This document shows positions 1 through 10,683 of a DNA stretch of 64,000 nucleotides, in pieces. The translations under genes and the position numbers were made by a program. Positions within the stretch are counted from its first letter, which is position 1. Each line of letters opens with the position of its first letter. The notes beneath the pieces are model-generated. The model was not told where the DNA came from and did no database searches. It saw only the letters and a list, made by a program, of their open reading frames with translations. Origin of the DNA: Capra hircus (Eukaryota > Chordata > Mammalia > Artiodactyla > Bovidae); assembly GCF_001704415.2 (NCBI RefSeq), contig NC_030836.1, positions 21,364,001 to 21,428,000 on the forward strand. Direction: 5' to 3'.

Positions 1-2344
1 TCTACAGCTGACTGAAATTAGGTTCATGAAACAAAGAACTGATTAACTACTTACATTTATGGATGAATTTGAGAAGATATGTGAAATGCAGAATTTAGAT
101 CACCCCTCAAAAACAAACTTTAAAAGTTTTATTGTTCCCAAAACCAAATGCATTCTCAAAAATTTATCAGTAAATGTTATCAGTGATCCAGTAAATGTTA
201 AACAAAAAAAATGTAATTTGAAACATAATTTCAGTTATCAGGGAAAATAGTACATCTGAAGCAATTCTAGTTACATTTTCTTTCAGGTATATTCCAAGAA
301 GAGGTTGACAGTGTAAATTTAAGCTGAAATGAGTGGTACATGTTAGGAAGTCACATATTCTTTCAAGTCCTAATCACAATGAAACTTATTCCTCAAAATT
401 CTAAGGAGGAACCCATACTCCATTCAGCGTTGGTCTCAGGATGCAATCAACCTGGCAAAGACAGAAATAATCTTTTGAACAAATTATACCTTCATAGCAT
501 CTCAGCAGCAGCAGCAGCAGCATCTCAAAGCTCAAAGGAACTTCAAAGGCCATTTAATTGCCCTGCTGGTCCTTGACTTCAGTTTTCTGCCCTTCACCAA
601 ATTGACTACTAGCTTATGATCAAATACGTGTTAGCTATAGGCATGTCTCCACCTATTGTAAAAAGTTGTCCTATTTTCAGACACTCAGTTTTATAAATTT
701 TGGATTTCATTTTTTCTGTAAATTTTTGGTCTTAGATCACCACTTTGGGTCCACAAAGAATAAGCTTCACCCTGCTTTCCCCTGACAGCCTTGTAGATGT
801 CTGAAGATGGCTCTCATTTGCACCTTAAGGTTTCTCTTAAGGGTCACCATCTTGCCAGTGGAAGATTTTCTGAACCCATAAAATCAATTACACTTTCCAG
901 AGTCCTCTGATATTTTTCTCTGGGCATTCATTCCATCGATCAACTAATATTTATTGAGAGCCTCCCATAAGTCAAGTATGACATTCTCACTCACTAGAAT
1001 TTCCTTCTCCATTCGAACAGTACAATAGCTGAGGCCAGAGGATGAAGGAGATGGGGTGACGATGCATGTGAAAGATATTTAGTAGGCAAATGGTGAGAAT
1101 TCCAAAAAGAACCAACACCAATTTTTAGAATAAAATTTTGTATTTATACATAAGTTTAAACATTATGAAGCAGTTTAATTTTTATTTTCTATCATTTTAA
1201 AGTGATTAGAGACTTGAACATTGACAACAGAATGTACAAAAAAGTTAAACAGTATTTCAGAAAAAGTTTCTCAAAAAACAGTAGATGAAATGTTTCAAAA
1301 CATTTTTCCCCCTAATTTGGACATGCCATAAAATATATCTGCTAATCTAGACCTTCTAAAGCAGTGCTTCATCTTGCTGTGGGAATCTTAGTGGAAGAAT
1401 GGAAGAAAAGGAGCAAGGAACTTAGAAGTGGATGATAAGTCCTTACATATTTTTTTGAAACATATGAAATTAGAGAAATGGTCAAGTTTTAAAAATTTAA
1501 ATAGAATCTCCTTTCTTTGCAATAACTGTGAGTTATAAAAGTAGAGTAGAAAAGTATTTCTTCCTTTCATGAGTTGGCGAGGATTCCTTTATTGTAAAAT
1601 TAATAAATTTGAAGTTTAAAATTAAAGAATTTCAACCAGTATTGTTAACCACGCCCTGATTCAAATCCTGGAGTTCATTAAAACGGAAGTTGCCAATTTC
1701 AACTGCAGATCTTAGTTTTTAAAGACTGGTCACCTAGCACCATCTTCTGGCTATATAATAATTTTTGCTTTCTCCCTCACTACAAAATTGTCATTGTGTA
1801 ACATATATGATTGTGGCGCCACCTGCTGGACTTTCTTTTTCTGAACACGAACACATTCTGAAGAGTGCACTCAGAAATTTGATGCTTATACTACCCCGGT
1901 ATGACTTCTAGCCACTCTAGAAAAAAATAACAATATTTGCAAAGTAGCTAGACCTTCTGATTCTAAAAATTATTCTGAGATATTCAGAATACTATTTTAA
2001 TATTATTGTAAAAATTATGATGTATTCTAATGATTGATTCTGACGAAGAAAGAAGCTTTATGTCCCTTTGGTAAGCCATTCTCTATTTCCTCTTTTGCTG
2101 TCCCTGTGCAGACTTCAGCCACATAAGAAATTATCCCCAAATAGTTTGAAAGAAAAGTAAAATAATACTTGAGCATGCTTTATACTGTTTCTTAAATCTT
2201 ACAACTCTAAGAAATAAATAATTAGCCCCATCTTATGGACTGGAGAAGAGTGAGGTGGTTTTTTCATTGCTACTTAATGGGATTTGAGTAAATGTGGATT
2301 GTATTATACAAATATGATTTTTAGTATCTTGTAAAAAGTTTTCT
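1..2344. other. gene-free flank
   Basis: No exon, gene or full repeat was recognised. A short CAG run lies at about 503-519. About 935-1000 contains a stretch resembling the end of an old MIR/L2 element in antisense. ORFs here are short and look like chance. CTCF-like motifs near 1736 and 1816 are listed separately. Confidence 0.5.
1816..1829 (-). promoter_or_regulatory. CTCF-like binding motif
   Basis: Read on the minus strand the 14 bases are CCAGCAGGTGGCGC, which fit the classic CTCF core CCASYAGRKGGCRS at every position. The surrounding sequence is AT-rich and outside any SINE that I recognise, so the GC-rich motif stands out. A second, weaker match (12 of 14) lies at about 1736-1749 in the same orientation. 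Occupancy cannot be known from sequence alone. Confidence 0.45.
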
Positions 2345-2574
2345 CAGAGAAGGCAATGGCAACCCACTCCAGTACTCTTGCCTGGAAAATCCCATTGACG
2401 GAGGAGCCTGGTTGGCTGCAGTCCATGGGGTCGCGAAGAGTCAGACACGACTGAGCGACTTCATTTTCACTTTTCACTTTCATGCATTGGAGAAGGAAAT
2501 GGCAACCCACTCCAGTGTTCTTGCCTGGAGAATCCCAGGGACAGGGGAGCCTGGTGGGCTGCCATCTATGGGGT
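2345..2574 (+). repeat. Bov-tA-type SINE dimer, interrupted by provirus
   Basis: Two ruminant tRNA-derived SINE units in tandem: the first runs to about 2490, and the second starts at the GAGAAGGAAATGG box. The second unit stops abruptly after the 'tctatggggt' block, and its missing end continues at 11172 on the far side of the provirus. This was the insertion target of the endogenous retrovirus. Confidence 0.85.
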
Positions 2575-3065
2575 TTAAAGATTGTTGCTAAACCACGCAA
2601 AGACGCTGGGATTCTTGGCTTCCAGAGGAGAATTCAATCTGGGGCCAGAGATGAGGCTTGATCACTCAGAGCTTTTGTGTAATAAAGTTTTATTGAAGTA
2701 TAAAGGAGATAGAGAAAGCTTCTGACATAGGCATCAGAAGAGGGTAGAAAGAGTACCCCCTTGCTAGTGTCAGCCATGGAGTTATATACTCTCTAATTAG
2801 TTATTACAGTGAATTAAAAGAATGCCTGGAGATTGTTAAGACCCCAGTAGACCTACTCCCATAATTTACACCTTAAGATAACGGGATTAGCCAGAAGGTT
2901 TTTCCAGAGACTGTACTCAAGCAGGATACATTATTGTTATATAATCCTAAGGAATGTAGAGGGGAAAAAAAGTTTGTCTTTTCTTCCTCCTTGAGAAATC
3001 CAGACCCCTCTCTCCTTGGGGACCACTAGAGTTCTTATCAACCTGCCTAGGAAACGACTCTCTCA
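2575..3065 (-). repeat. 3' LTR of the endogenous retrovirus
   Basis: On the minus strand it begins TGAGAGAGTC and runs about 491 bp. The terminal CA expected at the low end is mutated: the plus strand reads tt where the other LTR has tg. An AATAAA polyadenylation signal (minus) lies at 2689-2694. A TATATAA box (minus) lies at 2782-2788. It aligns along its whole length with 10684-11171. Confidence 0.88.
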
Positions 3066-3082
3066 TTCCCTCCTTTTCTTTT
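3066..3082 (-). other. retroviral polypurine tract
   Basis: On the minus strand this is an unbroken run of A and G directly abutting the first bases of the 3' LTR, the expected place for the plus-strand DNA primer of a retrovirus. Confidence 0.75.
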
Positions 3083-3740
3083 AGGAGAATTATGCCAAGG
3101 GAAAGGGGCATCATTTTCATTCAATAACTACTTCCTGCTGTTTAGGGGCATGGTCCCTAAATTGTTGAGGCAACATATTCTCCTAACCTTCATACTGAGG
3201 GTCTCTGATCCAGGGGCCCCAAGTAATAGTTGGAGGAGGCTGTGGCACTCGTAGGAGCTTGGACAACCATTTGTTAACTTAAAAGCTTTTAGACGGTTAG
3301 AAAACCCCATTATACAGTTACAGACGTAAGGCAAAATAGCCATTAAACCAACTTAAACTCAAAATGAAAAGTTACGTTATGTCCATAGTTACATCAGTCC
3401 ATCTTAAGGCTGTTAGATGTCATCAGATGAAGAAGAGGTGTCGCATATGATTGTTGTCGAAGGTATTCGCAGACTTGGAGAAAGTCTTTTCTTTGAAGTG
3501 GAGATGTCCACCACAGGAAGCCTTCCACTCTTGAAAAGGGGAGCGCTCCACAGACCCAGCAGTTAGACTGATTGTGGAATTCAGCATAGAAGTGAGCCCA
3601 GGACAGGAAGGCATTGTCTTAAGGATCAAATGCCAGACTCAGGATATTTGGAGTCAGCAGAAGTAGGCTTACATAGATTATCAGGCCCATCTGAAAAGTA
3701 CAAGACCAGAGCATAGAAAGTAAAGACATAAAAAGATGTC
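3083..3740 (-). pseudogene. env: env remnant of the endogenous retrovirus (largely deleted)
   Basis: Only about 650 bp separate the end of integrase from the polypurine tract, whereas a gammaretroviral env needs nearly 2 kb. Two short open frames remain (minus, 3423-3629 and 3128-3343). The second contains the residues SNRLKAFKL, which resemble the cytoplasmic tail of a transmembrane subunit. No CX6CC motif, fusion peptide or full membrane span is visible. Most of SU and the TM ectodomain therefore appear deleted and the rest is frameshifted. Assignment rests on position plus a weak tail similarity. Confidence 0.5.
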
Positions 3741-3742
3741 AC

Positions 3743-4129
3743 TTAGTTTTGGTCAGGGTGCCACCTCTTAACTCGAGTGTGATGTACCCACGAATCAATT
3801 TCTGGCCCTTTGATAGCTGTGGGAGAAGAAAGAATAACCTCGTAAGGGCCTTCCCAGAGGGGCTCAAGGGATGGGCCCCCAGACCCCAGTGTTTCTATGA
3901 GGACCTCGGTTCCTGGCTCCAATAGAGGCTTGCTTGACTCAGAGGCTGGTTCAGGAGTTGTCTCCCAGAGTTCTGTTAATGTCTGTTGAAAAGCTGAGAG
4001 CTGAGTTACATAACTAGTTAATTCCAAGGCTTTAGGGTCTATAACAATGTCTGTGCATAAGAAAGGCCTTCCATAAATACATTCAAAGGGGGACAGTCCC
4101 TCCTTTTTGGGGGCAGTTCGAGCCCTCAT
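3743..4129 (-). pseudogene. pol: integrase C-terminal domain (pol remnant)
   Basis: A 128-residue open frame. The N-terminal part carries the SPFECIYGRPF block that follows the integrase catalytic core in gammaretroviruses. The C-terminal part carries the GPY module (residues near WEGPYEVIL, then VHHTRVKRW), the SH3-like domain of class I integrases. It ends at a stop where env would begin. It is in a different frame from the upstream core, so pol is not continuous. Confidence 0.8.
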
Positions 4130-4176
4130 TAAAGCTATGGGTAGGACTTTAATCCAACTGTCCTGTGTCTCTTGAG

Positions 4177-4680
4177 TTAATTTGCACAGATGTCTTTTGA
4201 TAATGTCATTAGCTTTTTCAACCTTTCCTGAGGATTGGGGTCTCCAGGAACAGTGTAAGTGATATCTATTCCTAGAGCTTTAGATACCCCCTGGGTTACA
4301 GCAGCTTTAAAGGCGGAGCCATTGTCACTCTGAAGGCTCCACGGCAGCCCAAACCTGGGGATGATTTCATGGATTAAAATCTTTATTACCTCCTTAGCCT
4401 GCGCTCTACGACAGGGAAAAGCCTCAATCCGTCCAGTAAAAGTATCCACCCAAACTTGTAAGCAAGAATACCCATTAGCTTTTGGCATATGAGTAAAATC
4501 AATTTCCCGGTCCCCTCCAAGATACTTCCCACTTCGTTGTAATCCAGATTTTGCTAGCTTTTCAGTCATTGGGTTATTTTTCTGACAAACCTCACACCTT
4601 TTGATAATGTTCTTTAAAGTTTTCATTACATTTTTTACCTTCAAACAAACGAGAAGACATTTGGTAAGTAGTCTCTGCAC
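4177..4680 (-). pseudogene. pol: integrase zinc-binding and catalytic core (pol remnant)
   Basis: The frame contains the second half of the HHCC zinc finger (CEVCQKNNP). It also holds the first two acidic residues of the DDE triad, in REIDFTHMP and in QSDNGSAF. Just after residue ~145 the frame shifts: the region with the third catalytic residue (near GKVEKAN, about 4210) lies in another frame, so this ORF ends in unrelated residues. The enzyme is therefore inactive. The domain would normally insert proviral DNA into the host genome. Confidence 0.82.
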
Positions 4681-5099
4681 CCAAATGAAAACTCTGGTGT
4701 TAAACCCTTACGAATTTTCTATTGAGCACTTTCAGGAATTATTAATCGTCCATCCTTAGACTGTAACCATCCTTTATCAGTAATCTTTGCTCCTCTTTTC
4801 TCATATCTTTCTAATTCTTCCTCAGTATGTTGTGGTTTTTTCTGTTCCGCAGGACCTGTCCAGATCAAAGGCATCTATAGTGAAGGGGTTTCGTAAAGTG
4901 CTGCTTTTCTGGCTTGACAGTCAGCCAGCTGATCACCTTCAGCTACTTGACTCCCATCCCTCCTGTGTCCTTTGCAATGCATTACAGCTACTTCTTTAGG
5001 ACAATATACAGCAGTTAAAAGTCTCTCGATCTCTCTGAAATATTTAATAGGTTCTCCTGTTGCTGTTTTAAACTGTCTTTCTTTCTATATTGCAGCATG

Positions 5100-5890
5100 A
5101 GCATGTAAAGTCAAAGAAGCATACTTAGAATCCATGTAGATATTTACCCACTGCCCTTTGCTTAACTCTAGAGCTCGGGTCAGAGCCACAAGCTCTGCTA
5201 ACTGCACTGCTTCCCTGGGGGAAGAGATTTTGCTTCTAAAACCTGTTTAGCAGTCACCAGGGCGTAACCTGCTTTACGCTTTCCACAAAAGAACTGCCAT
5301 CAGTAAAATTTTCCATGTCAGGATTGTCTAATGGGTTATCCATTAGATCTTCCTGAGCTTCATAGTTTAAAGTTAGGAATTGGGAACAATTGTGATCAGG
5401 TGTTTCATTTTCCTTCTCAGGAAGGAAAGTGGAAGGATTTAAATTTCCACAGACTTTAAGCTTAGTTACTGGTCCTTGTGACAACAATGACTGATGTTTA
5501 AGAAACCTACTACTGTCATCCAAATATTAACCTTAGAATTTAAGATCCCACTCACATCATGAGAAGTCAGTACAGTAAGGTTTCGTCCATTAATTATTTT
5601 TAAAGCTTCAAGTGCTAATAAAGCCACTGCCCCAGTTAGTCTTAGGCAGTGGGGCCACCCACATGAAATTACATCCAATTCTCTGCTTGGATAAGCAATA
5701 GGTTGCTGGTGAGGCCCTCGGGATTTTGTCAAAACTCCCAAGGCCACACCTTTTCTTCCAGTGACAAACAATTTAATTCTGACCCTGTGGGCAAGCTCAG
5801 AGCAGAAGAGCAGTCTGAAGAACCTTAAAAGCCTTTTGAGTATCTGGAGACCAAACCAGTTTGTCGGTTTGGGCCTGCTGAGTTTCAACT
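5100..5890 (-). pseudogene. pol: RT connection and RNase H (pol remnant)
   Basis: Two overlapping frames (5466-5888 and 5254-5523) cover this region. The FTDGSSFV stretch near 5290-5315 matches the first RNase H catalytic Asp context. Downstream, in a third frame, are the EAVQLAELVALTRAL and MDSKYA blocks typical of class I RNase H. At least two frameshifts separate these pieces. RNase H would remove genomic RNA from the RNA-DNA hybrid; here it cannot be translated whole. Confidence 0.75.
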
Positions 5891-6633
5891 ATAATTTTAT
5901 ATAAAGGCCGAGCAAGTTCCGCATAACCAGGAATCCAAATGTGACAATAACCTGTGATTCCCAGAAATCCTCTCAATTGTCTTAAAGTCATAGGTAGGGG
6001 ATGATTTAGTATAGGTTTAATTCTCTCAGGGCCTATGGCCCTAGTGCCTTCTGATATGATTAGGCCCAGATATCTAACAGATTGTTGACAAAGCTGAGCC
6101 TTTTCTCTTGATGCCTTGTAACCTCAGCCTGCCAGAAAGTTTAAGAAGTCTCCCGAGGCTTGTGAACAAGCTTCCTCTGTTTTTTTTTGCACAGAGCAAA
6201 ATATCATCTACACATGGTAACACCACCACTTTGGAGCTATTAAAGTTTTGTAGATCCTGTGACAAACTTTGTCCAAATAAGTGAGGATTGTCACGAAATC
6301 CCTGAGGCAAAACTGTCCAGATTAACTGAGAAGCTGAATGCGTAGGGTCCTCAAAGGCAAATAGAAATTGACTCCTCCGCCAAAGGCACTGAATAGAAGG
6401 CATCTTTTAAATCAATTACTGAGAAATATTGGCTTGTTCTGGAATTTCAGACAATAGAGTATAAGGATTAGGCACCACCACTGTAAAGGAACTACAGCCT
6501 CATTTATTATTCATAAATATTGAGCTAGTCTCCATTTACCATTTGATTTCTTTATACGCAAAATAGGAGTGTTGCATGGACTGTTACAGGGAATTAATAG
6601 TCCCTGCTCCTTTAAATTTTCAATGATGGGTTT
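5797..6633 (-). pseudogene. pol: reverse transcriptase, palm to connection (pol remnant)
   Basis: Blocks in order on the minus strand: an N-terminal RT segment with the LKEQGLLIPCNSPCNTPIL context (just inside 6633), the motif A context VIDLKDAF (about 6390-6415), motif B LPQGFRDNPHLFGQ, and the catalytic YxDD box, which reads CVDD (TGT at 6212-6214). The connection start LRQLRGFLGITGYC lies at 5940-5990. An A/T homopolymer at about 6181-6190 marks a frameshift just after the catalytic box. Several stops and shifts break the frame. Confidence 0.85.
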
Positions 6634-7627
6634 CCAGTTCAGTTCAGTTCAGTGGCTCAGTCGTGTCCAACTCTTTGCGATCCCATGAATCGCAGCACGC
6701 CAGGCCTCCCTGTCCACACCAACTCCTGGAGTTCACTCAGACTCACGTCCATCGAGTCAGTGATGCCATCCAGCCAACTCTCACATCCATACATGACTAC
6801 TGGAAAAACCATAGCCTTGACTAGACGGACCTTTGTTGGCAAAGTAATGTCTCTGGTTTTCAATATGCTATCTAGGTTGGTCATAACCTTTCTTCCAAGG
6901 AGTAAGCGTCTTTTAATTTCATGGTTGCAGTCACCATCTGCAGCAATTTTGGAGCCCCAGAAAATAGTCTAACACTGTTTCCACTGTTTCCCCATCTATT
7001 TCCCATGAAGTGATGGACCCTGATGCCATGAGCTTCGTTTTCTGAATGTTGAGCTTTAAGCCAACTTTTTCACTCTCCTCTTTCACTTTCATCAAGAGGC
7101 TTTTTAGCTCCTCTTCACTTTCTGCCATAAGGGTGGTGTCATCTGCATATCTGAGGTTATTGATATTTCTCCCGGCAAGCTTGATTCCAGCTTGTGCTTC
7201 TTCCAGCCCAGCGTTTCTCATGATGTACTCTGCATAGAAGTTAAATAAGCCGGGTGACAATATATAGCCTTGACTTTCCTATTTGGAACCAGTACTCTCT
7301 TTCCTATTCGGAACCAGTCTGTTGTTCCATGTCCAGTTCTAACTGTTGCTTCCTGACCTGCATATAGGTTTCTCAAGAGGCAGGTCAGGTGGTCTGGTAT
7401 TCCCATCTCTTTCAGAATTTTCCACAGTTTATTGTGATCCACACAGTCAAAGCCTTTGGCATAGTCAATAAAGCAGAAATAGATGTTTTTCTGGAACTCT
7501 CTTGCTTTTTTGATGATCCAGCGGATGTTCGCAATTTAGTCTCTGGTTCCTCTGCCTTTTCTAAAACCAGCTTGAACATCTGGAATTTCACGGTTCACAT
7601 ACTGCTGAAGCCTGGCTTGGAGAATTT
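6634..7627 (-). mobile_element. BovB (RTE) fragment inserted in retroviral RT
   Basis: A 5'-truncated BovB LINE in the same orientation as the provirus. It contains an RT piece with the NNLRYADDTTLMAES catalytic box and ends at low coordinates in GAACT/AGTTC repeats, the usual BovB tail. Retroviral RT sequence is contiguous across it. Near-identical 10-mers flank it, tgatgggttt (6624-6633) and tgataggttt (7628-7637), consistent with a target-site duplication. Its ORF is broken by frameshifts. Confidence 0.88.
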
Positions 7628-8110
7628 TGATAGGTTTTAACCCTTCCTTAACCTCAGGTTTCAGTGGATACTGCTTCTTATGTGGAAATAAGTGTGGGGG
7701 TCTTTGAGCTTGACAACTACAGGTATTCCTGTAGTATTTTCCTGTATTTTTGCTCGAGCCACAGAGTTTCCATCAGCCCATACTCTAGGATTTACATTTT
7801 GTTCAATTAAAGGGAGAGAAAGAGAAGGCTCCATATTCATGAAAACAGAGGCATGGACCTTGCTCAGTATATCCCTCCCCAAAAGGGGTGAGGGAGACTC
7901 TGGCACAATCAGGAACTCGTGTAAAAATAGCACCAAATCCCAGTCACAACTGACAGAAACACTGAAGTAATACGTTTTTGCTCGTCCAGACAGTCGCATT
8001 ATGGAAGCGGATTCAGAAGAAAGTGGGCCAGGGGCTTCAGTAAGCATGGAGTAAGTTGCCCCAGTATCTAAAAGAAATTGATGGATTGCCTGCCCCTCAC
8101 ATTTATTAAT
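7628..8110 (-). pseudogene. pro: retroviral protease and start of RT
   Basis: The active-site triplet is in FLLDTGATYSML (DTGA codons at 8057-8068). Further on is the GRDIL motif that closes retropepsin domains. After protease, the frame leads into the first residues of RT (KQYPLKPEVKEG) immediately before the BovB insertion. Retroviral protease cuts Gag-Pol into mature proteins. This copy is short but keeps the catalytic motif; the stretch upstream of the DTG has stops. Confidence 0.82.
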
Positions 8111-8193
8111 ATGTGTGTATTAATACACAGGGGTATTAATACTTCCTCAGGTGTAATTAGGATGGGAGCTTGTGTGGGGACCCCCGGGCACCT

Positions 8194-8427
8194 TCAGTCC
8201 TGATTGTCTTGAGAGTCTGACCCCCGAAACCTATGCCTCTGGGGGCAGTCTCTCTTCCAGTGTGGTCCTTTGCAGACCAGACATGGAGCCAAGGGTGGCT
8301 TAGATGCCTGAGGGCAATCACACTTGAGGTGCCCCTCTTTTCCACAGTAATAGCAAGCCCATCCCTTTTCACCTGGGTCCCTCTGGGCATTTTTCTCAGG
8401 CTGTTTAAGAACGTTTTTCATAGCCAT
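8194..8427 (-). pseudogene. gag: gag nucleocapsid with two zinc knuckles
   Basis: The frame shows a canonical CX2CX4HX4C knuckle (CYYCGKEGHLKCDC). About 15 residues later is a second, shorter knuckle with CX2CX3HX4C spacing (CLVCKGPHWKRDC). Nucleocapsid binds and packages viral RNA. The basic stretch before the first knuckle fits this role. An overlapping frame at 8157-8390 is a shadow. Confidence 0.85.
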
Positions 8428-8488
8428 TTCGAAAGCTTCTGCCTTTTCCTTTGTCTTTTTCTGCCTTTCTTTCTTTCCCTCATATTCC

Positions 8489-8830
8489 CTACCGTAATAG
8501 ACTGTCTGAGCCAGTTGTAAGAGTATCTAAAGACTGATTTGGTCCATATGCCTGTTTTAATAGTTTACGGCAGATATCTGGAGTCAACTGAGTGAGAAAT
8601 ATATCCTTTAAAATCACTTTTCCCTCTTCACATTCAGAATCAATCTCAGTGAATCTACAAAGGGCTTCTCTCAGTCTATGTAGGAATTTACCAGGAGCTT
8701 CCTTCTCCTCCTGTTCTATGTCTGCCAATTTGCCATAGTTTAAAGGCTTAGCATGCGTCTGCCTGAGTCCTTCAAGAATACATCTGATAAAATGACTCTG
8801 ATCCCATCTTCCTTTAGCTGTGTTGTCGTC
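8489..8830 (-). pseudogene. gag: gag capsid C-terminal domain
   Basis: The open part (8489-8728) contains EAPGKFLHRLREALCRFTEID and a long KDIFLTQLTPDI stretch, matching the major homology region and the C-terminal helices of class I capsids. It is separated from the upstream capsid frame by a stop/frameshift around 8730-8830, and its end shifts frame before nucleocapsid. Confidence 0.75.
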
Positions 8831-9373
8831 TCAGTCTGGTTCTGTAGTTGGAACTGCCTGATTCCCAGTGGGGAAGGCAGTTATCTCATCCTCCTTCTTC
8901 CCTACTGATTCATTACCAAACCATTCATCTCCATAAGCAACTGCTTTTCCCAAAACTCGAGACATTGAGTCAAGAGTCAACGTTTGTCCCAAGATATACA
9001 TCACATACTTCCAAGAAAGGTCATAAAGCAAAGTAACACCTTTAAAAGCTCTAATATATTTTTTGGGGTCCTCTAAATAGTCTCCCAGATCCTCCTTGAT
9101 TCTTTGTATTTCTTGATAAGAAAAAGGTTTATTAACACTCATAGACTGATTATTTCTCCTGGTAGGTGCTTCATGAAGAGGCAACAGCTTGTGTAGCTGT
9201 TCCTCAGTCTCTCTGGCTGCTCTGCACATATGATCCCAGGGATAGATTGGAGAAACCTGCTTTTCTTTATCTCTTTGTCTCCTGCCCTCCATCTCATCTA
9301 GCAAAGTAGGAGGAGAGGAGGGAGCTGAAAGTTTCACACCCAAATCTATACCCTTAGGACACAAGTCTGGCAT
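8831..9373 (-). pseudogene. gag: gag p12/capsid N-terminal region
   Basis: A 180-residue open frame, the longest left in the provirus. A Pro/Ser-rich linker comes first. Then follows the PFSYQEIQRIKEDLGDYLEDP start typical of gamma-type capsid, with further helices containing WKYVMYILGQTLT. The first Met here is not the authentic gag start, because matrix-like sequence lies upstream in other frames. The frame closes at a stop before the major homology region. Confidence 0.8.
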
Positions 9374-9620
9374 ATTTCACAGAGGAAAAAAAGGGCAACA
9401 CATAGGCTACTTCTACCCATTTCCCTTGTTTTCTACAGAACCGGTCTACTTGTAAAACAGTATTATACTTAAGAGACCCTCCAACTGGCCACCATTTGCC
9501 ATCCTCCAGTGGGTACCGGGGCCATGCAGTATCACATAGGAAGACCAGGTGTCTTCTTTAAGCCCTGGGGATCAAACCTATAGGATACAGTTAAAGGAGT
9601 GAGGCTGGAATAGTTAGCTA
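9374..9620 (-). pseudogene. gag: gag matrix remnant
   Basis: In a frame different from the downstream capsid frame, short blocks such as LEDGKWWPVGGSL and QGKWVEVAYVLPFF resemble the C-terminal half of gammaretroviral matrix. Stops interrupt all three frames, so no continuous gag can be read. The authentic start codon and myristoylation site were not located. Confidence 0.6.
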
Positions 9621-10662
9621 CCATCTGTAAGAGACAAAAAAAAACGACCAGCACCCTCTTTCTACCAGAGGCGTCCCTCCCTGCTCTAGATGGGGGTATA
9701 GACAGACTTTACACCAAAGCTTTTCTTTCCTGGTCATGCTTAGTCTGTCCCTTACCGATGCAGCCGACATACTCGTCCCTCCCGTTTCTACCACCAAAAC
9801 GGGGTGGAGATGCACCAGGGGTAGACCTGATAGCATCCCTGACTGATACCCAGCTCCTCACCATTAAAGCCTTGCTTGCCTCTGATGCCACCCGGGGTGC
9901 GATCAGAGTAACCTTCTGGAATGCCTCCCAGGCTAAACTGCTGGAGAAAACATTCGTCATGTTTTCTGAGTGCCTGTGCATGACCCGGAGTATATTCCGG
10001 ACCACAATAAGACCCATACGAACATAAAACTGAGATGTTCCTTCCAAGCGTCACCACACAAGTATAAGAGCCTCCTCTGGTCCACTAAGAGCCAGCGTTA
10101 CCAAAGAAACAAACACGTTGTAGTTCCAGTCTGGGTAACCTTTAACCTCAGAGATGCTCTTGGAGATAGAGCTCCATCTAGCTTCCAAACTTTCCATGCC
10201 TAGCGAGGCTAAGCACTTCCGGACTACCAATCCAAGCTTGGGATCTAAGTAACAGTACACAGTAACAGCATAGATCACAAGTGCCTTGAAAGTCTATGAT
10301 CCTACAGATTAGGTTAGTACTTCTAATTTCCAAGGAGTTATGAAATGGTCAAAGAGACCAAAAAGTTTGACCAAGAAAGGCGAGTTCAATCCACACGCTT
10401 TGCCCATTTTTGGTCAGTCCCCCAAAGGAGACATTGGTTGCCTCTCAGCATTGGCAGGTCGGTATAAACTCTCGACAAGTTTCTGCCATAGCCCTATGAG
10501 ATTGTGCAGGACCGCAGAGCAGGGCTCCTCACTTGCTTAGCACAGGGCGTTTCATTCATTCACGCAAGCACACTGTGTAGATTTAGTAAAGTACAGCAGA
10601 AAACATGTTTGCTAAGAGAACAAAGAACTAGAGCTCCAAGCATCCCTACCTTGTCCTGAAGA
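9621..10662 (-). other. retroviral 5' leader
   Basis: About 1 kb between the primer binding site and the first matrix-like sequence. Some open frames (for example 9709-10047) exist but show no recognisable domain. This is the expected position of splice donor and packaging signals, which I cannot pinpoint. Confidence 0.55.
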
Positions 10663-10680
10663 ATCCTGGATGAGCCCCCA
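10663..10680 (-). other. retroviral primer binding site (tRNA-Pro type)
   Basis: The minus strand reads TGGGGGCTCATCCAGGAT, matching 16 of 18 bases of the tRNA-Pro-complementary PBS of gammaretroviruses. It lies three bases inside the 5' LTR end. This sets the orientation and the class of the provirus. Confidence 0.85.
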
Positions 10681-10683
10681 AGA

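Noticed and set aside
340..576. 78-codon ORF with an alanine run
   Set aside because: The Ala run is a CAG microsatellite; no domain or gene context.
9758..10203. Plus-strand ORFs over the retroviral leader
   Set aside because: Antisense to the provirus and without any domain.
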